DNA of 64,000 bases from positions 372,001-436,000 of the forward strand of contig NZ_RKSM01000003.1 of assembly GCF_008729015.1 (NCBI RefSeq), written 5' to 3'. Numbering within the stretch: position 1 is the stretch's first letter; every line of letters begins with the position of its first letter. Source of the DNA: Haloarcula sp. CBA1129. GTDB taxonomy: Archaea; Halobacteriota; Halobacteria; Halobacteriales; Haloarculaceae. Shown here one piece after another: positions 41,831 through 50,361 of this stretch. Below the pieces are notes generated by a model. It ran no database searches, was not told where the DNA came from, and was given only the letters and a program-made list of their open reading frames with translations. A program made the position numbers and the translations under genes.

Positions 41831-43855
41831 ATGGTTGCTGCCGACTTCATCGAACAACTGCTGAATGGCCTCACCTTGGGGATGGTTTACGTCCTGCTAG
41901 CTGCCGGACTGTCAGTTATCTTCGGCGTAATGGACGTGATCAACTTCTCCCATGGCGAACTGTTCGCACTCGGTGCGTATTTCTCCCTGAGCATCATCGC
42001 ACCGTTCGGTGCGGGGACTGGATTCTGGATTGCGATAGTGGTCGCACCGGTCGTCGTCGGTCTCATCGGTGCCGCTATCGAGCGAACGACTGTCCGACCG
42101 TTGTATGGTCGAGACCCACTGTATCATATTCTTCTGACCTTCGGGCTCGTGCTCGTGATCAATGACGGCATCCGTCTCGTCTGGGGGACACAGCAACGAC
42201 AGCTAGCCGTCCCTGAGTATCTGAGCCAACCCGTCTCCATACTGGGCGTTCAAGTATCAGTGTACAATTATTTCATGATCGTCTTTGCGGCGTTGCTCGC
42301 GGTCGTGACGTGGTACTTGCTGAACCGGACAAAGTACGGGATGATCATCCGTGCCGGGTCGCAGGACCGTGAGATGGTTCGCAACGTCGGTATTGATATC
42401 GACCAGTATTACACGCTGGTCTTTGGGGTCGGTGCGGCGCTCGCTGCCGTCGCCGGGATCGTCCTTGGCGGGTATCAGAACGTGAACACTGGTATGGGAA
42501 ACAGCGTGATTATCCCCGCGTTCGTTGTCGTCGTCCTCGGTGGCCTCGGTAGCTTCAGGGGTGCCGTCTTCGGTGGGTTGCTTGTCGGCGTCGTCCAGAC
42601 GCTGATGCGGGCTTACAGTGGGAGTGTCCTTGCCACGTTCGGTGATACAACGCTGAGCATCCCCAATCTCGAAGGGCTGACCGTGTACCTGCTTATGATC
42701 GGTGTGTTACTCGTGAAACCTCAGGGACTGTTCGGAACGCGAGGTGATGAGTCAGAGGGGGAAGGTGAGATTCTCGTCGGCGGGTACGGCGGAATACTGG
42801 CTGACAGCACACGGGTACGCCTTGGCGGTCTCGCTGTTGTCGCGCTCGCACTTGCCCCGGTCGCGATTCTATTCATGAGCAACCAGTACTATCTCGTCGT
42901 CCTCAATGAGATATTGATCTGGGCTATCTTCGCACTGAGTCTCGATATCGTGATGGGGTACGCCGGACTGGTCCCGCTCGGGCACACGATGTTCTACGGC
43001 GTCGGTGCATACACTGCCGCACTCGTGATGTTGCACTACTCGCAGTCGGTTTTTGTCGTGTTACTCGGGGCCATTCTCCTCTGTGCAATTCTGGCTTGGA
43101 TCGTCGGCAGCCTGTCTATCCGGGTGTCCGGCGTGTACTTCGCAATGATCACGCTGGCGTTTGCGGAGTTGCTCTACAGTGCTGTGTTCAAGTTCGAATT
43201 CACCGGCGGGAGCGATGGCTTGCTCGGCTTCGAGGCGTTCCTCGGACTCGGTGGTGTCGGTGCAACACTCTCGAACATCGAGTTCGGGCTTCTGGGGTAC
43301 GAAGTCGGACAGCAGGTAGTGTTCTACTATTTCGCTCTGTTTATCGCCGTTCTGTCGTTCCTGTTCGCTCGACGTATGATGAACGCGCCCTTTGGCAGTG
43401 TTCTGCAGTCGATTCGCGAAAGCGAAGACCGAGCGGAGTTCATCGGGTACGACGTCAACAGATACAAACGCCGAGCGTTTGTCATCAGTGGCGGCATGGC
43501 TGGGCTGGCCGGCGGGCTCCTCGCAGTAAACCCATCGACTGTGATCATTTCACCGGATCAGACACTCAACTGGATCCATTCTGGTGAGGTCATTGTGATT
43601 GCGCTGTTCGGCGGGATGGGGACACTGTACGGTCCCATGATCGGCTCCGGTGTCTTCTTCGGCGCTGAAGAATTCCTCTCGTCGTACACCGACCAGTGGC
43701 GGCTACTCATCGGGACCATGTTCATTCTGTTCGTGCTGTTTGTCCCACGCGGTATCGTATCGATTCCGTCCCTTGTCACACAGCGACTGGAGACGGCCAC
43801 CAACGCGGATAGTCCCGTTGATATGGACGAGTCGGAAGTGAAAAGCGATGACTGA
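41831..43855 (+). CDS. Fused LivH-LivM ABC permease
   Basis: Single polypeptide of 674 aa holding both membrane subunits of a HAAT importer. The LivH-like half occupies about residues 1-300 (LLNGLTLGMVYVLLAAGLSVIFGVMDVINFSHGE at the start), then a charged linker (about 300-325), then the LivM-like half (about 330-650, with MGYAGLVPLGHTMFYGVGAYTAAL and GVYFAMITLAFAELLYS). Usually these are two genes. The start lies nine bases after the binding-protein stop. The end overlaps livG by eight bases, so the whole transporter is one operon. Confidence 0.92.
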   Translation: MVAADFIEQLLNGLTLGMVYVLLAAGLSVIFGVMDVINFSHGELFALGAYFSLSIIAPFGAGTGFWIAIVVAPVVVGLIGAAIERTTVRPLYGRDPLYHILLTFGLVLVINDGIRLVWGTQQRQLAVPEYLSQPVSILGVQVSVYNYFMIVFAALLAVVTWYLLNRTKYGMIIRAGSQDREMVRNVGIDIDQYYTLVFGVGAALAAVAGIVLGGYQNVNTGMGNSVIIPAFVVVVLGGLGSFRGAVFGGLLVGVVQTLMRAYSGSVLATFGDTTLSIPNLEGLTVYLLMIGVLLVKPQGLFGTRGDESEGEGEILVGGYGGILADSTRVRLGGLAVVALALAPVAILFMSNQYYLVVLNEILIWAIFALSLDIVMGYAGLVPLGHTMFYGVGAYTAALVMLHYSQSVFVVLLGAILLCAILAWIVGSLSIRVSGVYFAMITLAFAELLYSAVFKFEFTGGSDGLLGFEAFLGLGGVGATLSNIEFGLLGYEVGQQVVFYYFALFIAVLSFLFARRMMNAPFGSVLQSIRESEDRAEFIGYDVNRYKRRAFVISGGMAGLAGGLLAVNPSTVIISPDQTLNWIHSGEVIVIALFGGMGTLYGPMIGSGVFFGAEEFLSSYTDQWRLLIGTMFILFVLFVPRGIVSIPSLVTQRLETATNADSPVDMDESEVKSDD

Positions 43856-44612
43856 AACTGTACTCGAAACAGACGGACTGACGAAACGGTTTGGCAAGCT
43901 CACCGCCGTTGACGACGTTTCGTTATCGGTTGCGGACGGTGAGTTCAGGAGCGTCATCGGTCCAAACGGGGCCGGAAAGACAACGACGTTTAATCTCATC
44001 ACTGGCGCACTGTCACCGTCAGCGGGAGTCGTCCGATTCAAAGGTGAGGATATCACTGATGTCGCTCCACACGAACGGGTCGGCCGTGGGTTGGGGCGCT
44101 CGTTCCAGATCACGAATGTTTTCGGCGGCCTCAGCGTTCGAGAAAACGTGCGTCTGGCAGCCCAGTCCGTCCATAGTGACGGAATCAACCCCGGCGAGGC
44201 ACTGTTCCGTGACAAGAACAGCTTTGACGAGATTTCGGAGCAAACTGAGACAGTGCTGGACCAGATTGGTCTCCAAGATCGGGCTGACGAACACGCCGAG
44301 GCCTTGGCGTACGGCGACCAGCGACGACTCGAACTGGGTCTCGTGTTGGCGACAGACCCCGATCTCGTCATGCTCGATGAACCGACCGCCGGAATGAGTA
44401 GCGAAGAAACACAGGCCACAATGAATCTTATCGATACCGTCCTTGCAGACCAGTCCCTGATGCTCATTGAACACGATATTGACCTCGTGATGCGTGTCTC
44501 GGACCGGATTACCGTTCTTACTCGTGGCGAAGAACTCGCAAGCGGCACACCCGAAGAGATTGCAAACAACGAGGACGTCCGTGATGCGTACCTCGGTGGT
44601 GTCCGAGAATGA
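43848..44612 (+). CDS. ABC transporter ATPase (LivG-like)
   Basis: ATP-binding subunit of the HAAT importer, 254 aa. Walker A GPNGAGKTT (near residue 37), the LivG-type insert NVFGGLSVRENVRLAAQ, signature segment LAYGDQRRLELGLVLATDPDLVMLDEP (near residue 155) with Walker B, and the C-terminal NEDVRDAYLGG typical of LivG. It overlaps both neighbours, so subunit production is coupled. Confidence 0.93.
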   Translation: MTETVLETDGLTKRFGKLTAVDDVSLSVADGEFRSVIGPNGAGKTTTFNLITGALSPSAGVVRFKGEDITDVAPHERVGRGLGRSFQITNVFGGLSVRENVRLAAQSVHSDGINPGEALFRDKNSFDEISEQTETVLDQIGLQDRADEHAEALAYGDQRRLELGLVLATDPDLVMLDEPTAGMSSEETQATMNLIDTVLADQSLMLIEHDIDLVMRVSDRITVLTRGEELASGTPEEIANNEDVRDAYLGGVRE

Positions 44613-45331
44613 CTGACTCACTACTTTCTCTCAAAGACGTCCGGGCCGGGTACGGGATGACTGAAGTGCTACAGGGCGTCTCGATGGATGTCGAACGCGG
44701 GAGTGTTGTGTCGTTAGTCGGGCGCAACGGGGTCGGCAAGACAACGACGCTCCGTTCAATCGTCGGCAATATCACCCCGACTGGCGGGTCGATTACGTTC
44801 AACGGCGAGGACATCACGACACGTAACTCCGAGGCGACGATCCGGAGTGGTATCGGGTTCGTTCCCGAAGAGCGACGTATCTTTCCCGAATTGACCGTTC
44901 GGGAGAACATCAGAATGGGAGAGATTGGTGCTGAGTCACCTGCTGGGCCGTCAGTAGACGATGTACTGGATATGTTCGAGAACCTCGCAGAGCGAGAACA
45001 CAGGGACGGATCGGTCCTTTCGGGTGGCGAACAACAGATGCTCGCGGTCGGTCGTGCCCTGACTGCCGACCCGGATCTGTTGTTGCTTGACGAACCGACG
45101 GAGGGGCTCGCCCCTTATGTTGTCCGGCAGATAGAGGACCTTATCCTCGAACTGAACGATCAGGGTATCACAGTGCTGCTCGTCGAACAGAACATCCCGG
45201 TTGCACTGGAGGTCTCACAGTATACGTATATCCTCGAAAAGGGAAACATCGTCCATGAGGGAACTGCGGCGGAGATTCAGGACAACGAGGAAGTGCTTGA
45301 CCAACATCTCGGCGTCGGCGTCACCGACTGA
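44609..45331 (+). CDS. ABC transporter ATPase (LivF-like)
   Basis: Second ATP-binding subunit of the HAAT importer, 240 aa. Walker A GRNGVGKTT (near residue 38), signature LSGGEQQMLAVGRALTADPDLLLLDEPTEGLAP (near residue 135), and the LivF-typical EERRIFPELTVRENI. Forms a heterodimer with the LivG-like protein. Last gene of the transporter operon; about 260 bp of DNA with no recognised gene separates it from the convergent IclR gene. Confidence 0.93.
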   Translation: MTDSLLSLKDVRAGYGMTEVLQGVSMDVERGSVVSLVGRNGVGKTTTLRSIVGNITPTGGSITFNGEDITTRNSEATIRSGIGFVPEERRIFPELTVRENIRMGEIGAESPAGPSVDDVLDMFENLAEREHRDGSVLSGGEQQMLAVGRALTADPDLLLLDEPTEGLAPYVVRQIEDLILELNDQGITVLLVEQNIPVALEVSQYTYILEKGNIVHEGTAAEIQDNEEVLDQHLGVGVTD

Positions 45332-45589
45332 CTATCGCCACAATCGGCAAACAACGACTCACATCCCGGTCGGAGGACTATCTGGCGCAGTGTCCCTGTT
45401 CGCCTCAGTGTCTCCCGACCACCGTCTGAATTCCAGACACCAACTGGTAGAGACGATTCGGATGTGTATGTTTCACATGGTTCGTTCTATTCTATTGAAT
45501 CGGATATTATTCGACCAAGGCCTTGTTGGGCGGGATTCAAACGGTAACACGGATACTTCGCCCAAATCAGGGTATTCGAGTCAGTCGAA

Positions 45590-46342
45590 CTACTGATAGG
45601 AGAGATTTACCTGTAGTTCGCCGGAGATCCCACGGATAAGGTCAGTCAGCTCGTTTTCGATGCGTTCCGAATCTAGTCGGTTCGCCGGTCCCGAGACACT
45701 GATAGCTCCGTACGTGTTGCCAGCGTTATCTACCAGTGGTGCACCAACACCGGCTACGCCTTCGAGGAACTGGTCAATACCGTAGGCGACGCCGCGGTCC
45801 TGAATTTCATCGAGTTCTGCTTCGAGCTCCGCGCGGTTTCGACCGTCGGGGAGGGGATAGTCGTAGCTTTCGAGGATTGTCTCCCGCCGGTGTTTCGGCA
45901 ACACTGAGAGGATTGCCATGCCACCAGCGAGCCTGTACAGTTCGGTGTACTGGCCGATCTGTGAGTTCGTCTGAATCGCTCGACTGCCGAGTGACTTGGC
46001 TAAAAAGACCGCCTTTCCGTTCTCTTCGACGATCCACCATGCTTTTTCGTCAGTTTCGTCAGCTATCTCATTCAGTTTCGGCGCGACCTCCTGATACATC
46101 TCCTGTCGCTCGCGGACTTTCATTCCAATATCCAGAAACCGCAAGCTCAGCCGATATGCCTTGTTCTGGTCCTGAACGACGTAGCCTCGGCTCTTGAGAG
46201 TTGAAAGGTGAACGTGGACTGTGCTCTTGGGCATTCCCACCTGCTCTGCTAGCTCAGTGACGCCAAGTGACTGTTCTGTTTTCAGTGCTTCAATGATGTC
46301 CAGCACTCTTTCGGCGGATTCTATCGGGTCTTGTCCTGTCAT
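45590..46342 (-). CDS. IclR-family transcriptional regulator
   Basis: Regulator of 250 aa with N-terminal winged helix (SAERVLDIIEALKTEQSLGVTELAEQVGMPKSTVHVHLSTL, residues 8-48) and IclR effector domain ending with GAISVSGPANRLDSERI. Similar in design to the IclR protein at 35680-36450, and possibly a paralogue. It converges on the Liv-type importer operon and is the nearest regulator to it. A TTCAA-N5-TTGAA inverted repeat lies 33 bp upstream of its ATG. Confidence 0.9.
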   Translation of the reverse strand: MTGQDPIESAERVLDIIEALKTEQSLGVTELAEQVGMPKSTVHVHLSTLKSRGYVVQDQNKAYRLSLRFLDIGMKVRERQEMYQEVAPKLNEIADETDEKAWWIVEENGKAVFLAKSLGSRAIQTNSQIGQYTELYRLAGGMAILSVLPKHRRETILESYDYPLPDGRNRAELEAELDEIQDRGVAYGIDQFLEGVAGVGAPLVDNAGNTYGAISVSGPANRLDSERIENELTDLIRGISGELQVNLSYQ

Positions 46343-46375
46343 ACGTGTATATTTGGCTAACTGTTTATAAAATTA

Positions 46376-46390
46376 TTCAAGTGGATTGAA
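46376..46390. promoter_or_regulatory. Inverted repeat upstream of the IclR gene at 46342
   Basis: TTCAAGTGGATTGAA: 5-bp inverted repeat with 5-bp spacer, overlapping a second one (GTGGA-N6-TCCAC, 46381-46396). Located just upstream of a TATA-like TTTATAAAAT (46364-46373), as expected for autoregulation. Function inferred. Confidence 0.35.
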
Positions 46391-47187
46391 CTCCACGCTC
46401 TGAGACTGCTCTGCCCGGCGTCGTCCCGGTGATGCTGGGGCAGCTGTCCATGCTAAGCCGACCCAAGACTCGGCAATCATCTAAGTATCACTTTCAGTCT
46501 GCGTGTCTAGTGACCACTGTCCCGTCCTGAAAAACGAAGCAGCGCGACCCCACCTCGGTGTTTTCGTTCCGGCCAGTGCAGTCATCGCACGCTGGGACTT
46601 TTACTGTCCATTCTTGTGTTCAAGCTGATCGAATTCTATCCTAACATACGAACTGCAGTGAAAACGTCACGAGGATACCGGGGTGATCGAGAATAGTCCT
46701 GTCACAGTATGCCAGTCCGCCTCGATTCACCCTGTTCGTGTTCAACACTCTCCTTGCACAACCGCAGCCCTTCCTGTAGTATCGCAATATCGATCTGTTA
46801 TTTCAATCCAACGCGATCACCCGCAACCGGTGATTCTCAGGCCAATACCGGCCTGAATAATATTTGTACACCTGTTATCCTATGGCCGTTCCTCGTAGTC
46901 TGTGAGTTCCAGATTCGTCGCGCAACATCTGGCCTACAATGGGGACTGTTCACAGGTGTTGAATCTCAGTCAGGGGTGAGCTGTCTCTCTGTTGCTCTTG
47001 TATTTAGTGAGAGATACGGGACCAGTCGATCACTCCGGTAATGTCTGTACGCCTGTTATCTGGACTCTTCGAAGATATCGTATTACGAAACAGGGGAACG
47101 TCGCTATCCTGACGCTTCTCAAAGATAACAGCTCGGCCAGCAAGTGATTTCGGCTTGCAAGCTGCTTCTGGTGGTTGCCCGGATATT

Positions 47188-47202
47188 TTTCATATTACGA
47201 AA
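47188..47202. promoter_or_regulatory. TTTC-N7-GAAA palindromic box, copy in the 47-kb gap
   Basis: TTTCATATTACGAAA; a partial second copy, TATCGTATTACGAAAC, lies at 47076-47091. Nearly identical to the box at 60561-60577 before the sugar dehydrogenase. Looks like the site of a dimeric regulator, possibly an IclR protein. Confidence 0.45.
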
Positions 47203-47387
47203 TAAACTCTCAAACTTGCCCGCAGAGAGCGAATGTTGAATGCTGTGGAAGCGTCTATCAGAGTAAATCGTCAGTCGGTCCTGCTTTCAGAGGACCGACT
47301 GCGTACTTTCCTAGTCGTTACAGCCACCAGTTTCTCTCGGTTGTCTTCGCGACTCACGTACTACCAATCAGCACAGACTGAGAAAAA

Positions 47388-48518
47388 TCAGGCCGCAACC
47401 GGACTCTCTTCGTCGATTTCTGTTTCACTGTTTTTGATTGCAGTGCCGGAGGCCGAATCAAAGAGATGGATGACGCTTTCTGGGAACTTCAATCCGACCG
47501 TGACTCCATTCCCGAGGGCTGATCCATCCTCGACGGTAACCGTATACTGCTGCCCGTCAATCGTCACGTACACATGAAACAGATCTCCAAGCGGCTCGAC
47601 GACGTCGACAGTCGCGGTAACTGTCTGTTCCGGCCCTGTCGCGGTGCTGAGCTGAATGTCTTCAGGCCGCACACCGAGAGTGATGTCCTCGTACCCGTCA
47701 AGCTGGGCGGCGGTTTCGGCAGATAGCGCATAGGTGAACTCTTGATGGACTAGTGTTCCGTCCTCGACAGCGACAGGAATGAAGTTCATCGAGGGCGACC
47801 CGATAAATCCGGCAACAAACCGATTGGCTGGACGGTGATAACACTCTAGTGGTGTTCCAACCTGCTGTAACACTCCGTCATCCAGAATAGCGATACGGTC
47901 GCCCATCGTCATTGCCTCGGTCTGGTCGTGGGTGACATAGATGGTCGTAACGTCGAGCTCGTTCTGGAGGCTCTTTAGTTCGGTCCGCATTTTCGTTCGG
48001 AGTTTGGCATCCAGATTGCTCAGTGGCTCGTCCATCAAGAACACCGCTGGGTCCCGGACGATCGCCCTCCCAAGAGCCACTCGCTGTTGCTGGCCACCAG
48101 ATAGCTCTTTTGGCGGATCATCAAGGAGGTCTCTGATGCCCATCATCTCGGCTGTCTCGGTGACACGCTGTTCAATCGTCTCTGTATCCATATCTGTCGT
48201 CATCTTCAACCCAAACGACATATTCTCCTTTGCGGTCATATGTGGATAGAGTGCGTAGTTCTGAAACACCATCGCGATATCACGTTCGCGGGGTTCCTTG
48301 CCGATAACAGACTCATCACCGATCAAAATATCACCCTCAGTTACCGTCTCAAGCCCGGCAACCATCCGCAAGGTTGTGGACTTCCCACACCCGGATGGGC
48401 CGACGAGTACCAGAAACTCACCGTCGTTCAGCGACATATTCACCGTATCGACAGCGACAACCTCATCATTCCCATCAGCGAACGTCTTGACAAGGTTATC
48501 AAGCTCTAACTGTGCCAT
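47388..48518 (-). CDS. ABC sugar transporter ATPase (MalK/UgpC-like)
   Basis: ATP-binding subunit of a CUT1 importer, 376 aa. Walker A GPSGCGKST (near residue 38), signature LSGGQQQRVALGRAIVRDP (near residue 139), Walker B FLMDEPLSNLDAKLR, then a C-terminal TOBE/MalK regulatory domain (about 240-360). No permease gene adjoins it. It most likely energises the permeases and binding protein encoded at 53379-56775, which lack their own ATPase; the intervening genes have separated them. Its upstream region, with a TATATAATAG element near 48549, is shared with the divergent SelA-like gene. Confidence 0.93.
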   Translation of the reverse strand: MAQLELDNLVKTFADGNDEVVAVDTVNMSLNDGEFLVLVGPSGCGKSTTLRMVAGLETVTEGDILIGDESVIGKEPRERDIAMVFQNYALYPHMTAKENMSFGLKMTTDMDTETIEQRVTETAEMMGIRDLLDDPPKELSGGQQQRVALGRAIVRDPAVFLMDEPLSNLDAKLRTKMRTELKSLQNELDVTTIYVTHDQTEAMTMGDRIAILDDGVLQQVGTPLECYHRPANRFVAGFIGSPSMNFIPVAVEDGTLVHQEFTYALSAETAAQLDGYEDITLGVRPEDIQLSTATGPEQTVTATVDVVEPLGDLFHVYVTIDGQQYTVTVEDGSALGNGVTVGLKFPESVIHLFDSASGTAIKNSETEIDEESPVAA

Positions 48519-48649
48519 GCGATACCTGTTATTGTTCCACAGAGATATATAATAGTTTGTGTTGTTCGATTACAGATGGGAACCTTTCATATACTTGGAG
48601 AGGGTTTGAGTTCGTATACAGGACTAGCGGTAGTGACAAGCGTACAACT

Positions 48650-49867
48650 ATGGTCTCATTCACAACAGAGTCTGAGTCGGTGTATCGTCAACTGGGTGTC
48701 ACACCAGTCATCAATGCAGCGGGAACAAAAACGCGGATCGGCGGCAGCCTTATTCGAGAGGAAGCCGCGGAAGCCATGCGTGCTGCTGCCGACGAATTCG
48801 TCCAGCTGAGCGACCTAGAGGCAAAGGCGTCCGAACAGATCGCTGAAATCGCTGGGTCTGAAGCCGGATACGTTTCGCCGGGTGCCGAAGCCGGTCTGCT
48901 GTTGGCCGCGGCTGCTGCGATTGCGGGGGACGACCCGAAGACTATGTCGGAGTTACCACATCCGACAGACGCACCAAACGACATCGTGATGCCCCGGACT
49001 CACCGGACGGGATACGACCACGCGCTGCGAGCGGCTGGCGCAAACATCGTTGATGTCGGAACAAATGATCACCACCTCGGTACTGGCGCAACAAATGTGG
49101 AACCTTGGGAAATCGAAAGCGCTATCCACGAAAACACTGCTGGAATTGCGTACGTACAGAAGACATACACACAACCAAAACTATCGACTGTCTCAGAGAT
49201 TGCACACCGACACGACGTTCCCGTGATTGTCGACGCTGCCGCTGAGGTGCCGCCCATTGAGAACCTCTCTCGTTTCATCGAGCAGGGAGCAGACATGGTC
49301 GTGTTCAGTGGTGGCAAAGGCATCCGCGGTCCACAGACGACGGGTATCATCGCCGGCAAACGCCGGTATATCCGCTCAATCGCGGTGCAGCATCAAGATA
49401 TGCACGTCGATAGTCGGGTCTGGAACCCACCCAGTTCGCTTATTGATACGGAACGGTTCGACGGGGTTCCAAGACAGGGAATCGGGCGGTCGCTCAAGGT
49501 CGGTAAAGAGGAACTTGTCGGCCTCATTCGCGCGCTGGAACTATTCATTGAGGAGGATCAGGAAGCGCTTGTTGCCGAGTGGGAGAACCTCGCACAGAAG
49601 ATGGCGAGCCAACTCGAGGCAGCGGGCGTAGAGACCACAGTTGTCGCTGGCGGTGAGCAGAGCGTTGCTCCTCGGGTCATTGTGGATATCAGTCACTCCC
49701 AATCCACCCTCTCAACAGCTGGTTTGGTGTCAGAACTTCAGTGTGAGGACCCGCGTGTGTATGTCGGTGAGGACCGTATAGACGAGGGAGCGATCGTTCT
49801 CAACCCAATGTGCCTTGACGAAGACGATGCTGCGTACGTCGTCGACCGCCTGCTCACACATCTGTAA
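48650..49867 (+). CDS. SelA-fold PLP enzyme, candidate glucosaminate(-6-phosphate) ammonia-lyase
   Basis: PLP-dependent fold-type I protein of 405 aa from the SelA-like group. The start with VYRQLGVTPVINAAGTKTRIGG is typical of the family, and the PLP lysine is Lys223 in VVFSGGKGIRGPQ. The PLP-phosphate and Asp/Ala region is IVDAAAEVPPIENL (near residue 195). Archaea making selenocysteine use another enzyme, so a SelA role is unlikely. The group includes D-glucosaminate-6-phosphate ammonia-lyase (DgaE), which makes 2-keto-3-deoxygluconate derivatives and ammonia. Neighbouring genes for a hexosaminidase, deacetylase and sugar dehydrogenase make an amino-sugar-acid ammonia-lyase the best guess. 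ATG at 48650 chosen as family-typical. Confidence 0.78.
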   Translation: MVSFTTESESVYRQLGVTPVINAAGTKTRIGGSLIREEAAEAMRAAADEFVQLSDLEAKASEQIAEIAGSEAGYVSPGAEAGLLLAAAAAIAGDDPKTMSELPHPTDAPNDIVMPRTHRTGYDHALRAAGANIVDVGTNDHHLGTGATNVEPWEIESAIHENTAGIAYVQKTYTQPKLSTVSEIAHRHDVPVIVDAAAEVPPIENLSRFIEQGADMVVFSGGKGIRGPQTTGIIAGKRRYIRSIAVQHQDMHVDSRVWNPPSSLIDTERFDGVPRQGIGRSLKVGKEELVGLIRALELFIEEDQEALVAEWENLAQKMASQLEAAGVETTVVAGGEQSVAPRVIVDISHSQSTLSTAGLVSELQCEDPRVYVGEDRIDEGAIVLNPMCLDEDDAAYVVDRLLTHL

Positions 49868-50353
49868 TAAAGAAAAGATATAAATAATAACTTATAATAC
49901 CATAGCATAGCATGGACGTCCTCGTAGTAGTTGCCCACCCAGACGACGCAGACGTCTTCTGTGGCGGTACGATAGCAAAGCACGCTGAACGTGGTGACGA
50001 GGTCAGCATCGTACACATGACTCGCGGAGAATACGGCGGGCTGCGAACGGACTCACAGGAGGCGGTCGCGAGCGTCCGCGAACAGGAGGCTCGCGCCTCG
50101 GGAGCGGTGTTAGGCGCATCAGAAGTCGCGTTTCTCGAGTTCAGAGACGGGCGGATCACTTACTCCCTTGAGAACCGTTTCGAGATGGTGGATGTCATCC
50201 GGAAGTATGACCCGGATATCATCCTCACGCATTATAAAGACGATATGCATCCCGACCACCGAGCGACGTCACGGTTAGTTACGGACGCGTACTACATGGC
50301 TTCGCTACCCCTCGTTGAGACGGACTTCGAACCCTGTGACCCGGACAATATCT

Positions 50354-50361
50354 ACTACTTC
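50354..50361. repeat. Target-site duplication, left copy
   Basis: ACTACTTC, directly abutting the left inverted repeat of the insertion sequence. The identical octamer is at 51430-51437. Confidence 0.9.

Larger units (their letters stand above)
46343..47387. other. 1-kb intergenic region without a recognisable gene
   Basis: No frame here shows a known domain; short open frames (for example 46709-47041) have cysteine- and serine-rich, non-haloarchaeal composition. The region is less GC-rich than its neighbours. It contains an IclR-type inverted repeat at 46376-46390. It also holds two boxes of the form TGTACRCCTGTTATC (46865-46880 and 47046-47060) and two palindromic boxes of the form TTTCATATTACGAAA (47076-47091 and 47188-47202). 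The same two box types occur in the same order upstream of the glucose dehydrogenase gene at 60662. The region could be an orphan promoter or the remains of a deleted gene. Confidence 0.55.

Noticed and set aside
46709-47041. 110-codon plus-strand frame in the gene desert
   Set aside because: Cys/Ser-rich composition unlike haloarchaeal proteins, no domain, and overlapped by regulatory-looking boxes.
48650-49867. Selenocysteine synthase (SelA)
   Set aside because: Fold family matches, but archaea use a different route to Sec-tRNA, and the surroundings are sugar catabolism; a SelA-like lyase is more likely.
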